Notes under the pieces: model-generated
The model's input: the letters and a program-made list of their open reading frames with translations, nothing else
Databases searched by the model: none
Told to the model about the DNA's origin: nothing
Translations under genes and position numbers: made by a program
NCBI GenBank assembly: GCA_036003885.1
Contig: DASYSA010000292.1
Location: 1-17,691 of the forward strand
Length of the DNA stretch: 17,691 nucleotides
Reading direction: 5' to 3'
DNA from: DASYSA01 sp036003885
GTDB lineage: Bacteria > Acidobacteriota > Blastocatellia > UBA7656
In this document: in pieces, positions 10,272 to 17,227 of the stretch
Position numbering within the stretch: position 1 is the stretch's first letter
Layout of the letters: the number at the start of each line of letters is the position of its first letter

Positions 10272-11050
10272 TCGGCCAGATAGAGGGCCATCCAGTGCTC
10301 TGCACGAGGGATGATTCGAAGCTGCGATCCCTGAATGTCGGCATTGAGCCGCTCGCCATGCACCGGCGGGAAATGTCTGTCTCGCTCACCCCATAGCACA
10401 AGCGTGGGAGAAGTGATCTGACGATACAATTCAGGAAGCCGCGGTAGGGTGCCCTGGTACCCCGCGCACATCCTTATAATAAAATCTCGCACGTCCGCAC
10501 GATTGAAGCTCTCCCAGAGATCGGCGCGCAACTGCCTGGAGAGCTCCTGTCCTTTCGGCAGAAATGTCTTCTCCGCGCGTCGAAAAGTAGCGGTTGGGAA
10601 TCGCCTCAGTATTACCTGATTCCATCCGAATCTGCGTAACACCGCTATTTCCAACGACGTCTTGACATCCCAGTAGGCGAGGCAGTTCATTGCGACCAGG
10701 AAGCGAGTTCGGTCCGGGTGACGAGCCGCAAAGACGAGGGCCGGTTGCGCGCCCATATCCATGGCGACAAGACCGGCTTGCTGGATTCCCCAACCGTCGA
10801 GCAGTTCCAGAAGTCTCTCGGCCATGTGGAATGGCGTCGCTCCCCCCGGCCATGTCTGGCTCTGGCCGAGACCCGGCCAGTCGAAGGCAATCACCTCGAA
10901 TCTGTCCGCAAGGCGCGGCGCCAGCTCGCACCATATCTGCAGATTGTCAGGATACCCGTGCAGCAGGATCAAGGGCGGCCCGCTGCCCAATCGTGCCACT
11001 CGCAAACGCCGTCCATCTCGAACCGTTTCTATGACTGTCTCGAGCAACAC
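10208..11050 (-). CDS. Alpha/beta hydrolase with Asp nucleophile (epoxide hydrolase / dehalogenase type)
   Basis: The 280-residue protein has the alpha/beta-hydrolase layout: oxyanion motif HGYPD (His31, LILLHGYPDNLQIW), DWPGLGQS (57-64), nucleophile elbow VAMDMGAQ with Asp98, acid residue in LWGERDRHF (Asp224), and base His252 in RAEHWMALY. An Asp rather than Ser at the elbow, together with HGxPD, points to epoxide hydrolases and haloalkane or haloacetate dehalogenases rather than esterases. The usual GHDWG motif of epoxide hydrolases is changed to AMDMG, so the reaction is uncertain. The start is GTG at 11050, with GAGG close upstream and GGAG further. The last residues SSQEFHE are encoded by CACGAAT-type repeat, and the 3' end has been duplicated downstream. 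It is last in a five-gene minus-strand cluster, 52 bp after the FAD oxidoreductase. Confidence 0.85.
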   Translation of the reverse strand: MLLETVIETVRDGRRLRVARLGSGPPLILLHGYPDNLQIWCELAPRLADRFEVIAFDWPGLGQSQTWPGGATPFHMAERLLELLDGWGIQQAGLVAMDMGAQPALVFAARHPDRTRFLVAMNCLAYWDVKTSLEIAVLRRFGWNQVILRRFPTATFRRAEKTFLPKGQELSRQLRADLWESFNRADVRDFIIRMCAGYQGTLPRLPELYRQITSPTLVLWGERDRHFPPVHGERLNADIQGSQLRIIPRAEHWMALYLADRVADEIRDYVMGMSSQEFHE

Positions 11051-11078
11051 ATACCTCGCACTCCGCGGAAAGGAAGAA

Positions 11079-11091
11079 CACGAAATTCGTG
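11079..11091. repeat. Single-unit palindrome CACGAAATTCGTG after the FAD oxidoreductase gene
   Basis: CACGAA-A-TTCGTG lies 11 nt past the stop codon of the FAD oxidoreductase gene on the minus strand. It is the smallest form of the unit that builds palindromes A and B and may be a founder or remnant copy. Confidence 0.5.
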
Positions 11092-11102
11092 GTTCCCCCC
11101 TC

Positions 11103-12512
11103 CTAGTTCAAGTCTTCGCATACCCTGTCGGCGGCAAGGACACCCGACACGGCGCAGAAGCTCACCCACTGGCCGGGATGGGTTGCGCTTCCGGCCAGGT
11201 ATAGGCCCGGCACATAGGGACTGCGGTGCGCCAGACGTCCCGCCCTCATGAAACGCGCAGTCATGACCGGGTTCATGCTGTCGCGATACAAGTTGAATTC
11301 GGCTCCCCACTCGCGGGGCGTGCGCACGGCAAGGATGCGATAGTCTGTGATCGACTCTCGCCACCAGGGTTCGGCAAGCATTTGATCGAGGTACTCTCGT
11401 TGGCCCGAAGCGCCGCCAGGTTCGGCCACGCTGTGAGTCATCGGTGCGATCAGGCGGGCGGGCCACCAGCCATCCCGTTGGAGATCCGGGGCCATAACCG
11501 ACGGAGTAACCAACACCCGGCAAAAGGCGCCGCCCCCAGGCAGCTTGAATCGAAGATAGGGCGGCCGGTGCGCGGTGTTCACTGCCAAATACGCAATTAC
11601 ACCTGGGGACTGCAGCGGTAGCTTAGTGATCTCTCTTCTTACATGCTGAGGTGTTGACTCGACCAGGTTCAGATACGTGCCTACGCCATTGCAATTCGAA
11701 ACAACCGCGTCCGCAGCGAATAATTCACCTCGGTCGGTCTCGACTCCACTCACGCGACCACCGTCGCATCGGATTCTGGCGATTCGCGTGTCATACCGAA
11801 ACTCGACCCCGGCCGCTTGCGCTGCAGAAGCCAGCGCTTGCGGAATTACGCCTATGCCCCCGACGGGATAATAAGCCCCAATGCTGTGAAAGAGCGCCGG
11901 AACGAATGACATTACGCTAGGGGCATCCTCGACTCGCTGCCCGGCAACGTGAGTCCAGACCCCAATCGCATCAATCACCGCGGCTGGAAGGCCTGTCCTC
12001 GAAAGTACCCCGCCAAGCGAGCTGAGCAGAAATGGGATGGAAGTCCAGGCGCGACCCCGTAGCAAATCCAATGGTCCCGACGGTGAGTTGTAAAGCAGTC
12101 GTTGAAGACGATCATACTTTTTCTTACACCCAGTGACGAACTCGATGTAGCGCCGGCCGCTTCCAGGCCATTGGCTCTCAAAACCTGCGGCAGTTCGTTC
12201 CAGATCAGAGTAGAAACGGACAGTGGCCCCGTCCTCGGATGCCACCTGGTAAATGTCTTCGATTCGCCGAAGCGAGACGAGCTTTGAGAGTTCCAGGCCG
12301 AGCGAGCGAAAGGCCCATTCCAGACCGTTGCGGTCCAGCAGAATGTAAGGCCCGGCATCGAATGTGAAGCCATCTATTTCGATTGCCGACGCGAGTCCGC
12401 CGGGCTGGCTCCGCGCTTCGATCACCAGCACGCGGAAGCCGCGCTGTGCCAAACGGAGCGAGGCCGTGAGACCTCCCATACCTGCTCCCACAATCACGAT
12501 GCTCCGCGTCAT
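11103..12512 (-). CDS. FAD-dependent oxidoreductase of the phytoene desaturase (CrtI/CrtO) type
   Basis: The 469-residue protein begins with a dinucleotide-binding fold, IVIVGAGMGGLTASLRLAQR (residues 5-24), then Glu32 for the FAD ribose and SQPGGLASAIEIDGFTFDAG (35-54), the standard opening of carotenoid desaturase-like amine oxidases. The C-terminal FAD motif is VPGLYLAGSATHPGQW (about 433-448). The middle carries YYPVGGIGVIPQALASAA and a second ADAVVSNCN nucleotide segment. The length matches a full enzyme, slightly short for CrtI. Relatives desaturate, isomerise or oxygenate polyisoprenoids; no phytoene synthase or cyclase is visible, so a carotenoid substrate is unproven. Its ATG shares ATGA (12509-12512) with the stop of the ferritin-like/DUF362 gene, implying translational coupling and a joint function. 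Confidence 0.88.
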   Translation of the reverse strand: MTRSIVIVGAGMGGLTASLRLAQRGFRVLVIEARSQPGGLASAIEIDGFTFDAGPYILLDRNGLEWAFRSLGLELSKLVSLRRIEDIYQVASEDGATVRFYSDLERTAAGFESQWPGSGRRYIEFVTGCKKKYDRLQRLLYNSPSGPLDLLRGRAWTSIPFLLSSLGGVLSRTGLPAAVIDAIGVWTHVAGQRVEDAPSVMSFVPALFHSIGAYYPVGGIGVIPQALASAAQAAGVEFRYDTRIARIRCDGGRVSGVETDRGELFAADAVVSNCNGVGTYLNLVESTPQHVRREITKLPLQSPGVIAYLAVNTAHRPPYLRFKLPGGGAFCRVLVTPSVMAPDLQRDGWWPARLIAPMTHSVAEPGGASGQREYLDQMLAEPWWRESITDYRILAVRTPREWGAEFNLYRDSMNPVMTARFMRAGRLAHRSPYVPGLYLAGSATHPGQWVSFCAVSGVLAADRVCEDLN

Positions 12513-14347
12513 CTCTTATGCCTGAGTCCCAGCAACGCCTGAAGAGATCTTCGCCGGGCTCGCAAAAACCACTTTTCAGGGGAGATCGGGGGAAAGGCGT
12601 CGCGATCCATTTCGGGAACAAATAGGGCGCCGCGATTACTCGCGTACTGATAAACGGGATAGGCGAGAAGGCTCAGGAGTGCAGACCATTCGCTGTAGTA
12701 TGGGCCGCGCCATCCCTCTACCGGCTCGTCGATGCCGATGACCTGAATGTTGGCGGAGGGATCGCCGAACCAGTGGCACGCTGCATTCAAGTGCTGTGAG
12801 TCTCGGGGATTGCCGATCCCCAGGTGACGCGCCGCGACCATATCGACTGAGATCGCATCGACCCCAGCGTAGAAACGATGCGGTGATTTCGGATGGGGGC
12901 AACCCATAACGCCGAGGAGTCCGTCCGCTGCAAGATCGTAGGCGTCGATGATTGCAAAGTGAGGAGGAAATTCATCTATCAGCATCATGTTGGCAGTCTC
13001 ACGATGTGCCTGGCGTTCGACGAACAGAAACTCTTCGCAGCGCGCGCCCAGACCTTCAAGATTTCCGACGGTGAGATAGACCATCTCGACCGGATGGCTG
13101 CGCATTTTGGAGAACGATATGCGGAAGTCTGCCTCCTTCCATGTTCTTCCTACTGCGTACTGGCCGAGTCCTCGAATGTAGTCGTGCGGTATTTGCTCAT
13201 CGGAACTGTCCACCAGGCGAAAGCTGGGTGAGCCGATGTCGAAGTAACGCGCTACGTCGTGCACGGCGCGGTTCTTGAAAAACTTATCGTAAATATTGCG
13301 AGCCTCGACGACAGCCACATCCGAGCACCCGAGTCCGTGCAAGAACACCGCAAGCTCTTCTACAAGGGCGGGGTCCGTAATGGCTGACTTATCCTTACGA
13401 TGATAACCGAGCATGAAGGTCGGCTTGATCGCCAGACGCAACTCAGCGACCGGTTTGCCAAGGGATCGGGCGCGTTCTTCGATCCGCTCCTTGAGTCCGG
13501 CCTCATCGAGCAGATTATGAAATAGCGCGAGCTTTTCCTGGGATGATTTGCCGTGAAGCACCCAGACCGGGCCTCCGCTGCCGAGAGGGTTGTATGCACC
13601 CGCGCTTCCTCGCCTGGCGCGCGGCAGGAAGACCTGTCCAACATCGCCGATCTGCTGAGCAAGGGTGTCGGCAGTCTCCGTGGACGCGAGGCAATCGCGC
13701 TCATCGATGGCGGCGACCAGGATCTCGAACACCCGCCGGTGACGCTCTTCGTCTTCCTGGGTTCGGCGAAAGTCGTCCGCTCTGACCGGGTCGGTCACGA
13801 GTTCAACCAGCCGCTTGAAACAGAGCCAGGCCGTCTCTTCGGCATCGACGTTGAACTTGCAGTACTCTCGAAAGGGGCGATAGTCGAGATGCTCCAACAC
13901 GTCCTTCGGGACTTGTCTGAGGGCGAAGCCGGACCATGTCAGGGCGGTTGCGAGAGTGCGGGAGATTGGTCCGTCTCGCCAGGGGACGTGCTGGCGGACT
14001 GAAGCAGCCCACCCGCCCGTGGCGCCGGCAACTTGCCTCGTGAACGCGATCGCCCGAAGCCGGGGACTGCCGAGTTTGAAGATCGCGCCGCGAATGTAAA
14101 TGGCGTGCATCTGCTCATCCTTCCAGACCCAGATGAGCGCGTGCCGAATAATCTCCCGAACGTCGTCGGCGATCGGCATGCTTTTCAGCCGCCGTAGAAT
14201 CAAGTCCTCCCTGTAGCCGATCGAAACCATCTCCTCTCGCTCGAGCGCGAGCAGAAGAAGACGAATAATTTCGCGTTGCGGACGCCCTGCGTATTGGCGT
14301 TGCCAGGCGCCGAGCAACTCCTCGAATTCGTCATAGACGCTTCCCAC
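12509..14347 (-). CDS. Fusion protein: diiron ferritin-like domain + DUF362
   Basis: This is a 612-residue two-part protein. Residues about 1-215 are mostly helical and carry the diiron pattern Glu38/39 ... E78xxH81 (KDEQMH) ... Glu170/171 (DAEETAW) ... E200xxH203 (EDEERH). The spacings (about 39, 93 and 29) are close to those of the ribonucleotide-reductase-R2-like ferritin superfamily. Residues about 265-545 match DUF362: VAVVEARNIYDKFFKNRAV, SHPVEMVYLTVGNLEG, then IIDAYDLAADGLLGVMGCPH and AISVDMVAARHLGIGNP. No CxxCxxC ferredoxin motif is seen. A basic tail ends the protein. DUF362 has no settled function known to me, so the fused activity is unassigned; oxygen-dependent oxidation by the diiron half is an inference. 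The start is GTG 14347 behind GAGGGGGAATGA; the stop overlaps the FAD enzyme start. Confidence 0.82.
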   Translation of the reverse strand: MGSVYDEFEELLGAWQRQYAGRPQREIIRLLLLALEREEMVSIGYREDLILRRLKSMPIADDVREIIRHALIWVWKDEQMHAIYIRGAIFKLGSPRLRAIAFTRQVAGATGGWAASVRQHVPWRDGPISRTLATALTWSGFALRQVPKDVLEHLDYRPFREYCKFNVDAEETAWLCFKRLVELVTDPVRADDFRRTQEDEERHRRVFEILVAAIDERDCLASTETADTLAQQIGDVGQVFLPRARRGSAGAYNPLGSGGPVWVLHGKSSQEKLALFHNLLDEAGLKERIEERARSLGKPVAELRLAIKPTFMLGYHRKDKSAITDPALVEELAVFLHGLGCSDVAVVEARNIYDKFFKNRAVHDVARYFDIGSPSFRLVDSSDEQIPHDYIRGLGQYAVGRTWKEADFRISFSKMRSHPVEMVYLTVGNLEGLGARCEEFLFVERQAHRETANMMLIDEFPPHFAIIDAYDLAADGLLGVMGCPHPKSPHRFYAGVDAISVDMVAARHLGIGNPRDSQHLNAACHWFGDPSANIQVIGIDEPVEGWRGPYYSEWSALLSLLAYPVYQYASNRGALFVPEMDRDAFPPISPEKWFLRARRRSLQALLGLRHKR

Positions 14348-14359
14348 TCATTCCCCCTC

Positions 14360-14445
14360 GATTTTGGATTTGGATTTTGGATTCCGCCATCCACAACCTA
14401 AAGTATCCACAATAATCCAAAATCCAAAATCTAAGATCCCAAATC
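14360..14445. repeat. Inverted repeat of TTTTGGAT units (palindrome E)
   Basis: The left arm 14360-14383 is iterated TTTTGGATTTGGA. The right arm begins at 14414 with AATCCAAAATCCAAA, whose first 15 nt pair perfectly, and continues imperfectly to 14445; the loop is 30 nt. It spans the stop of the small membrane protein gene and the gap before the DUF362 fusion. This is a third unit class with the same build as palindromes A-D. Confidence 0.8.
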
Positions 14446-14907
14446 GGTGTCGTTCGTGGCCGCCCCTTCGGCACTGTGCATTCGCATCAGGAACTCGAGA
14501 AATAGAACGGCAAAGACAAGATCGATCACGCCCGGGGCCGCCAATGTATAAGGGATATCTCCTCTGATGGCATGGCCCAGGAGTATTGAGAAGACCGCCA
14601 CCTTACCTATGATACCGAGTCTTACTATTGCGTGGTTTCTGGAGACATCTTTGGCTACCCAGTAATATCCGATTCCAAGCAGACAAATGCACGAGATGGA
14701 TAAGTGCAGATTTAGTGAATCCGCCCCTGGCGGCATGCGCAATAAAGACCTGATCTCCTCATCGGCAACGAGAGAGATAAGCGCCACCAGCCAGTTCCAC
14801 AATGCGGCGGCTATGAAGAGCCACCTGTAACGCCTGAGCTTGACCGTTGGTCTACCATGTCCTGGGACTTTGTCCTCCATGATGTTCTCAGATTTGAAGC
14901 CGCGCAT
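14431..14907 (-). CDS. Small multi-pass membrane protein, function unknown
   Basis: The 158-residue protein (149 if the second Met, at 14880, is used) has hydrophobic segments near residues 27-47 (WLFIAAALWNWLVALISLV), 68-86 (LHLSISCICLLGIGYYWVA), 95-112 (VRLGIIGKVAVFSILLGH) and 119-140 (YTLAAPGVIDLVFAVLFLEF), so about four membrane helices. I recognise no named family; YYWVAKDVSRNHAIVRLGI and GDIPYTLAAPGVIDLVFA are the most distinctive parts. The first ATG is 5 nt past the desaturase stop, which fits coupling, while the second has a GAGA 7 nt ahead; neither site is strong. The final residues TDLGS and stop are encoded by palindrome E. It lies between two oxidative enzymes and may be a membrane partner, which is inference. 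Confidence 0.68.
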   Translation of the reverse strand: MRGFKSENIMEDKVPGHGRPTVKLRRYRWLFIAAALWNWLVALISLVADEEIRSLLRMPPGADSLNLHLSISCICLLGIGYYWVAKDVSRNHAIVRLGIIGKVAVFSILLGHAIRGDIPYTLAAPGVIDLVFAVLFLEFLMRMHSAEGAATNDTDLGS

Positions 14908-14912
14908 CGGAT

Positions 14913-15893
14913 TCAGGGCTTGAAATGCGCCGGCTCTCGAAGAAGGGCCAGGGAAGTGCGGACGTAACCGTCGTCGATAACGCTCGCGTGTATCGAGAGC
15001 TCTTCGTCCAGCAGTTTACGCAGTTCAGGGAGTCTGTGAAAAGGCACCGACGGAAATAGGTGGTGCTCGAGGTGGTAGTTGACATTAGACCAGAAGAACT
15101 CCAACCAGCGATTTGTAGCGACCGAGCGCGCGTTAGTCCACTTGTTCCCGGCCTTGACCGCATGATGCTCGCAGATGCCGCGCAAGACCGACGCGAAGAA
15201 GAGACCGCTGTACATCGGAGCTATCACGAACAGGAGATAGAGTTTGATTCCAAGCATAAGCGCCAGCGCTGCATGGAGTGCAATCGCGCACGCCACATCG
15301 ATAGCAACTCTTCGCCGACGCTGGTTATGTTTACGGCACCGGAAAGGATATAGGTTGATGCCGACCTGTGCCGCAGCCGGAATCACGAGGTAAGCCCAGC
15401 CCGGAACCCCGCGAACTACGCTGTTGAATAGCTGGAACTCCGGATCTCTGTCTGTATGTGGGTCAAGGTGATGGTCGAGATGGAACGCCCTGTGCGCGGT
15501 GGATGAGATTCCAACAAGCCCGAGCGTGAGCCACGTAAGAATTTCGTTTACGTGATGGTTGCGTGAGATGAGATCGTGCGTACCCTCGTGGCCGTGCACC
15601 AACAGGTCGTGCAGCGGCAAGGCGCCAATTAGAAGAATGATCGGTGCGGTGATCCACCAGCGGCCTAAGTAGAGGGCCACTCCAGCCGCGAGTGTCCATA
15701 GAAGAAGATCGAGCAGAATGCGCGCAACTGAGCAATATCCAGCAGCGCTCAGCCGGCTGGCTGCAGCTGTGATTCCCGGGTCGATTGTGATCGCAGCCTG
15801 TTTGACAATCACTTCGAGCCAATCTATCACAGAGCCTCTGTGTGTCAACCATAAAGGCAGTGCAACCACACGGGTTGTAAGCAGTGTCGCCAT
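14913..15893 (-). CDS. Membrane fatty-acid-desaturase-family diiron enzyme
   Basis: The 326-residue integral membrane protein carries the three His boxes of this superfamily: HGHEGTH (H102xxxH106, with His100), HLDHH (H138xxH141H142) and HLEHH in NYHLEHHLFPSVPFHRLPEL (H274xxH277H278); an extra EHH lies near 242-244. Hydrophobic helices are near 59-77, 80-99, 116-129 and a long pair at 196-234. The box spacing and the LFPSVPFHRLPEL signature fit PF00487, which includes acyl-lipid desaturases and carotenoid ketolases or hydroxylases; the substrate is not readable. ATG 15893 is preferred over GTG 15926, because the GTG lies inside a hairpin and lacks a ribosome site; GGTGGGAG before the ATG is close but purine-rich. 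It is first of five co-directional genes next to a phytoene-desaturase-like enzyme, suggesting lipid or isoprenoid modification. Confidence 0.88.
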   Translation of the reverse strand: MATLLTTRVVALPLWLTHRGSVIDWLEVIVKQAAITIDPGITAAASRLSAAGYCSVARILLDLLLWTLAAGVALYLGRWWITAPIILLIGALPLHDLLVHGHEGTHDLISRNHHVNEILTWLTLGLVGISSTAHRAFHLDHHLDPHTDRDPEFQLFNSVVRGVPGWAYLVIPAAAQVGINLYPFRCRKHNQRRRRVAIDVACAIALHAALALMLGIKLYLLFVIAPMYSGLFFASVLRGICEHHAVKAGNKWTNARSVATNRWLEFFWSNVNYHLEHHLFPSVPFHRLPELRKLLDEELSIHASVIDDGYVRTSLALLREPAHFKP

Positions 15894-15920
15894 ACTCCCA
15901 CCAACGTCCCCGGATAGGCA

Positions 15921-15936
15921 CCTCACTGATGTGAGG
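15921..15936. promoter_or_regulatory. Perfect hairpin/palindrome CCTCAC-TGAT-GTGAGG upstream of the desaturase
   Basis: Six-bp perfect arms with a 4-nt loop lie 28 nt upstream of ATG 15893. It could be an operator for the cluster or a leader hairpin. It covers the alternative GTG start, one reason to prefer the ATG. Confidence 0.4.
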
Positions 15937-16116
15937 GGTTAATGAAATGGGGCTCGCTGAGCCAGGTTGAGCTAAGGATTGAAAAGGCACATTTTTGCAG
16001 GGACTCCGATCTTCAATACCACCGGTCGGCCTGGTTCGAGTGTGCTACTCTAGCGGCCGTCCTGCAGGTATTGAGCAGCGCGTATTTACACGGCCGAATC
16101 TCTGGTTATCATTGGA
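15937..16116. other. Divergent intergenic region between desaturase cluster and ATP synthase operon
   Basis: No gene is seen here. It holds a small GGCTC-GCT-GAGCC palindrome (15951-15963 region), a perfect separated inverted pair TCAATACC (16013-16020) / GGTATTGA (16067-16074), and ACACGGC (16088-16094) pairing with GCCGTGT (16132-16138) around the putative -35 box. Promoters of both directions must lie here; no convincing one was found for the desaturase. Confidence 0.4.
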
Positions 16117-16145
16117 TTGACACCTTTTTCAGCCGTGTGTTAGTT
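16117..16145 (+). promoter_or_regulatory. Candidate promoter of the ATP synthase operon
   Basis: An exact TTGACA (16117-16122) is followed after 17 nt by TTAGTT (16140-16145), only 3 of 6 to the -10 consensus. The -35 is convincing and the -10 weak. The leader to TTG 16194 would be about 40 nt. Confidence 0.35.
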
Positions 16146-16193
16146 TTCGAGGCTTGAACTAGAGGTCAAATCCTTGATAGGAGAGTCTATATT

Positions 16194-16679
16194 TTGTTCG
16201 GGGTGACAGCGCTCGCCCTCGCTGGGGGCGAGGAAAACATCATTCAGCCGAACGCTTCGCTCTTCCTCGTATTCGTCCTTTTCATCATCTTCGTCTTTGT
16301 TCTGAACCGGATACTGTTCAGGCCAGTCGGCCGAGTCCTAGACGAGAGAGAAGCGTTGACCGAAGGCGCAACCAATGAAGCGCGGGCCGCTGCTCGCCGC
16401 TATCAAGCCGAACTAGCATCTTACGAAGCTTCGATTCGCCAGGCCCGCGGCGAAAGTTATCGCCGGCTTGAACAGGACCGCGCAACCGCACTCGAAGAGC
16501 GCAAACGCCTGATCGATGAAGCCAAGCAGAAAGCGGCCGACGAGATAGATCTGGCCAAATCTGAGATCGCCAACCAGGCTGCTTCGGCGCGCGCCTCCCT
16601 CGAAGCTGAATCACGACAGATCGCGGAGCGAATATCGCGCACCGTGCTCGGTCGCACCGTGGGAGGTGGAGGCGATTGA
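16194..16679 (+). CDS. atpF': F0F1 ATP synthase subunit b' (first of two b-type subunits)
   Basis: The 161-residue protein has a single N-terminal membrane helix (about 22-42, ASLFLVFVLFIIFVFVLNRI) followed by RPVGRVLDEREALTEG and a long charged, Ala-rich coiled coil to about residue 150. This is the peripheral-stalk b/b' layout. Subunit b dimers bridge membrane F0 and catalytic F1 and hold the stator still. The start is TTG at 16194: AGGAG (16179-16183) lies 10 nt ahead, and no ATG or better GTG is available in frame (GTG 16203 is too far from the ribosome site). It is first in the operon; a second b-type gene follows with a 4-bp overlap. Which of the two is b and which b' is a judgement; this one is called b' from its order before b and delta. 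Confidence 0.88.
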   Translation: MFGVTALALAGGEENIIQPNASLFLVFVLFIIFVFVLNRILFRPVGRVLDEREALTEGATNEARAAARRYQAELASYEASIRQARGESYRRLEQDRATALEERKRLIDEAKQKAADEIDLAKSEIANQAASARASLEAESRQIAERISRTVLGRTVGGGGD

Positions 16680-17227
16680 CGATCCAGACATTCACATTCC
16701 TGGCCCTGTTGCTTCAGAGCCATGCAGAGCCTGTCAGCCTGTTATCGAACCCGGACCTGTGGAGGGTGATAAATATTGTTGTTTTCGCTCTCATCCTCGT
16801 CTACATCCTCCGCAACAAGATCGGCATCGGGAAGGTCTTCGATAACCGGGCAGCCTCGATAGTGAAAGAGCTCGAGCAGGCGAAACGCGACAAAGAGGAC
16901 GCGCTCAAACAACTGGCCGGGGTGGAAGCGCGACTGGGGCGGCTCGATCAGGAGCTGGCGGAGATTCGCCTCGAAGCCGAGCGAGAAGCCGCGCGCGAAG
17001 CTGAGCGAATCCACCACGCTGCGGCGGCCGACGCCGAGAAGATTCGGCAATCGGCACATCGCGAGATCGAGGGAGCAATGAAGTCTGCCCGCAGCGAGCT
17101 TCGCGCATTTGTGGCCGACCAGGCTGTTCAGATGGCTGAGGCGATAATCCGGAAGGAGATTCGCCCGGAAGACGCTTCCCGGATGTTGACCAGATACACG
17201 GAGGAACTGGGCGAGGTGAAGAGATGA
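16676..17227 (+). CDS. atpF: F0F1 ATP synthase subunit b
   Basis: The 183-residue protein has a membrane helix near 31-46 (VINIVVFALILVYILR), the motif NKIGIGKVFDNRAASIVKEL, a long Glu/Arg/Ala coiled coil, and a C-terminal AEAIIRKEIRPEDASRMLTRYTEEL region typical of b subunits binding delta. The start is taken as TTG 16676, which shares TTGA with the stop of the b' gene, with GGAGGTGGAGG just ahead as ribosome site. Its stop overlaps the delta start by ATGA. The tight overlaps imply translational coupling, which helps fix stator stoichiometry. The N-terminal SHAEPVSLLSNPDLWRV before the helix is usual for the family. Confidence 0.9.
   Translation: MTIQTFTFLALLLQSHAEPVSLLSNPDLWRVINIVVFALILVYILRNKIGIGKVFDNRAASIVKELEQAKRDKEDALKQLAGVEARLGRLDQELAEIRLEAEREAAREAERIHHAAAADAEKIRQSAHREIEGAMKSARSELRAFVADQAVQMAEAIIRKEIRPEDASRMLTRYTEELGEVKR

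Noticed and set aside
11103..15893. Classical carotenoid biosynthesis cluster
   Set aside because: Only a CrtI-like enzyme and a broad desaturase-family enzyme are present; no phytoene synthase, cyclase or geranylgeranyl synthase is seen, so the label would go beyond the evidence.
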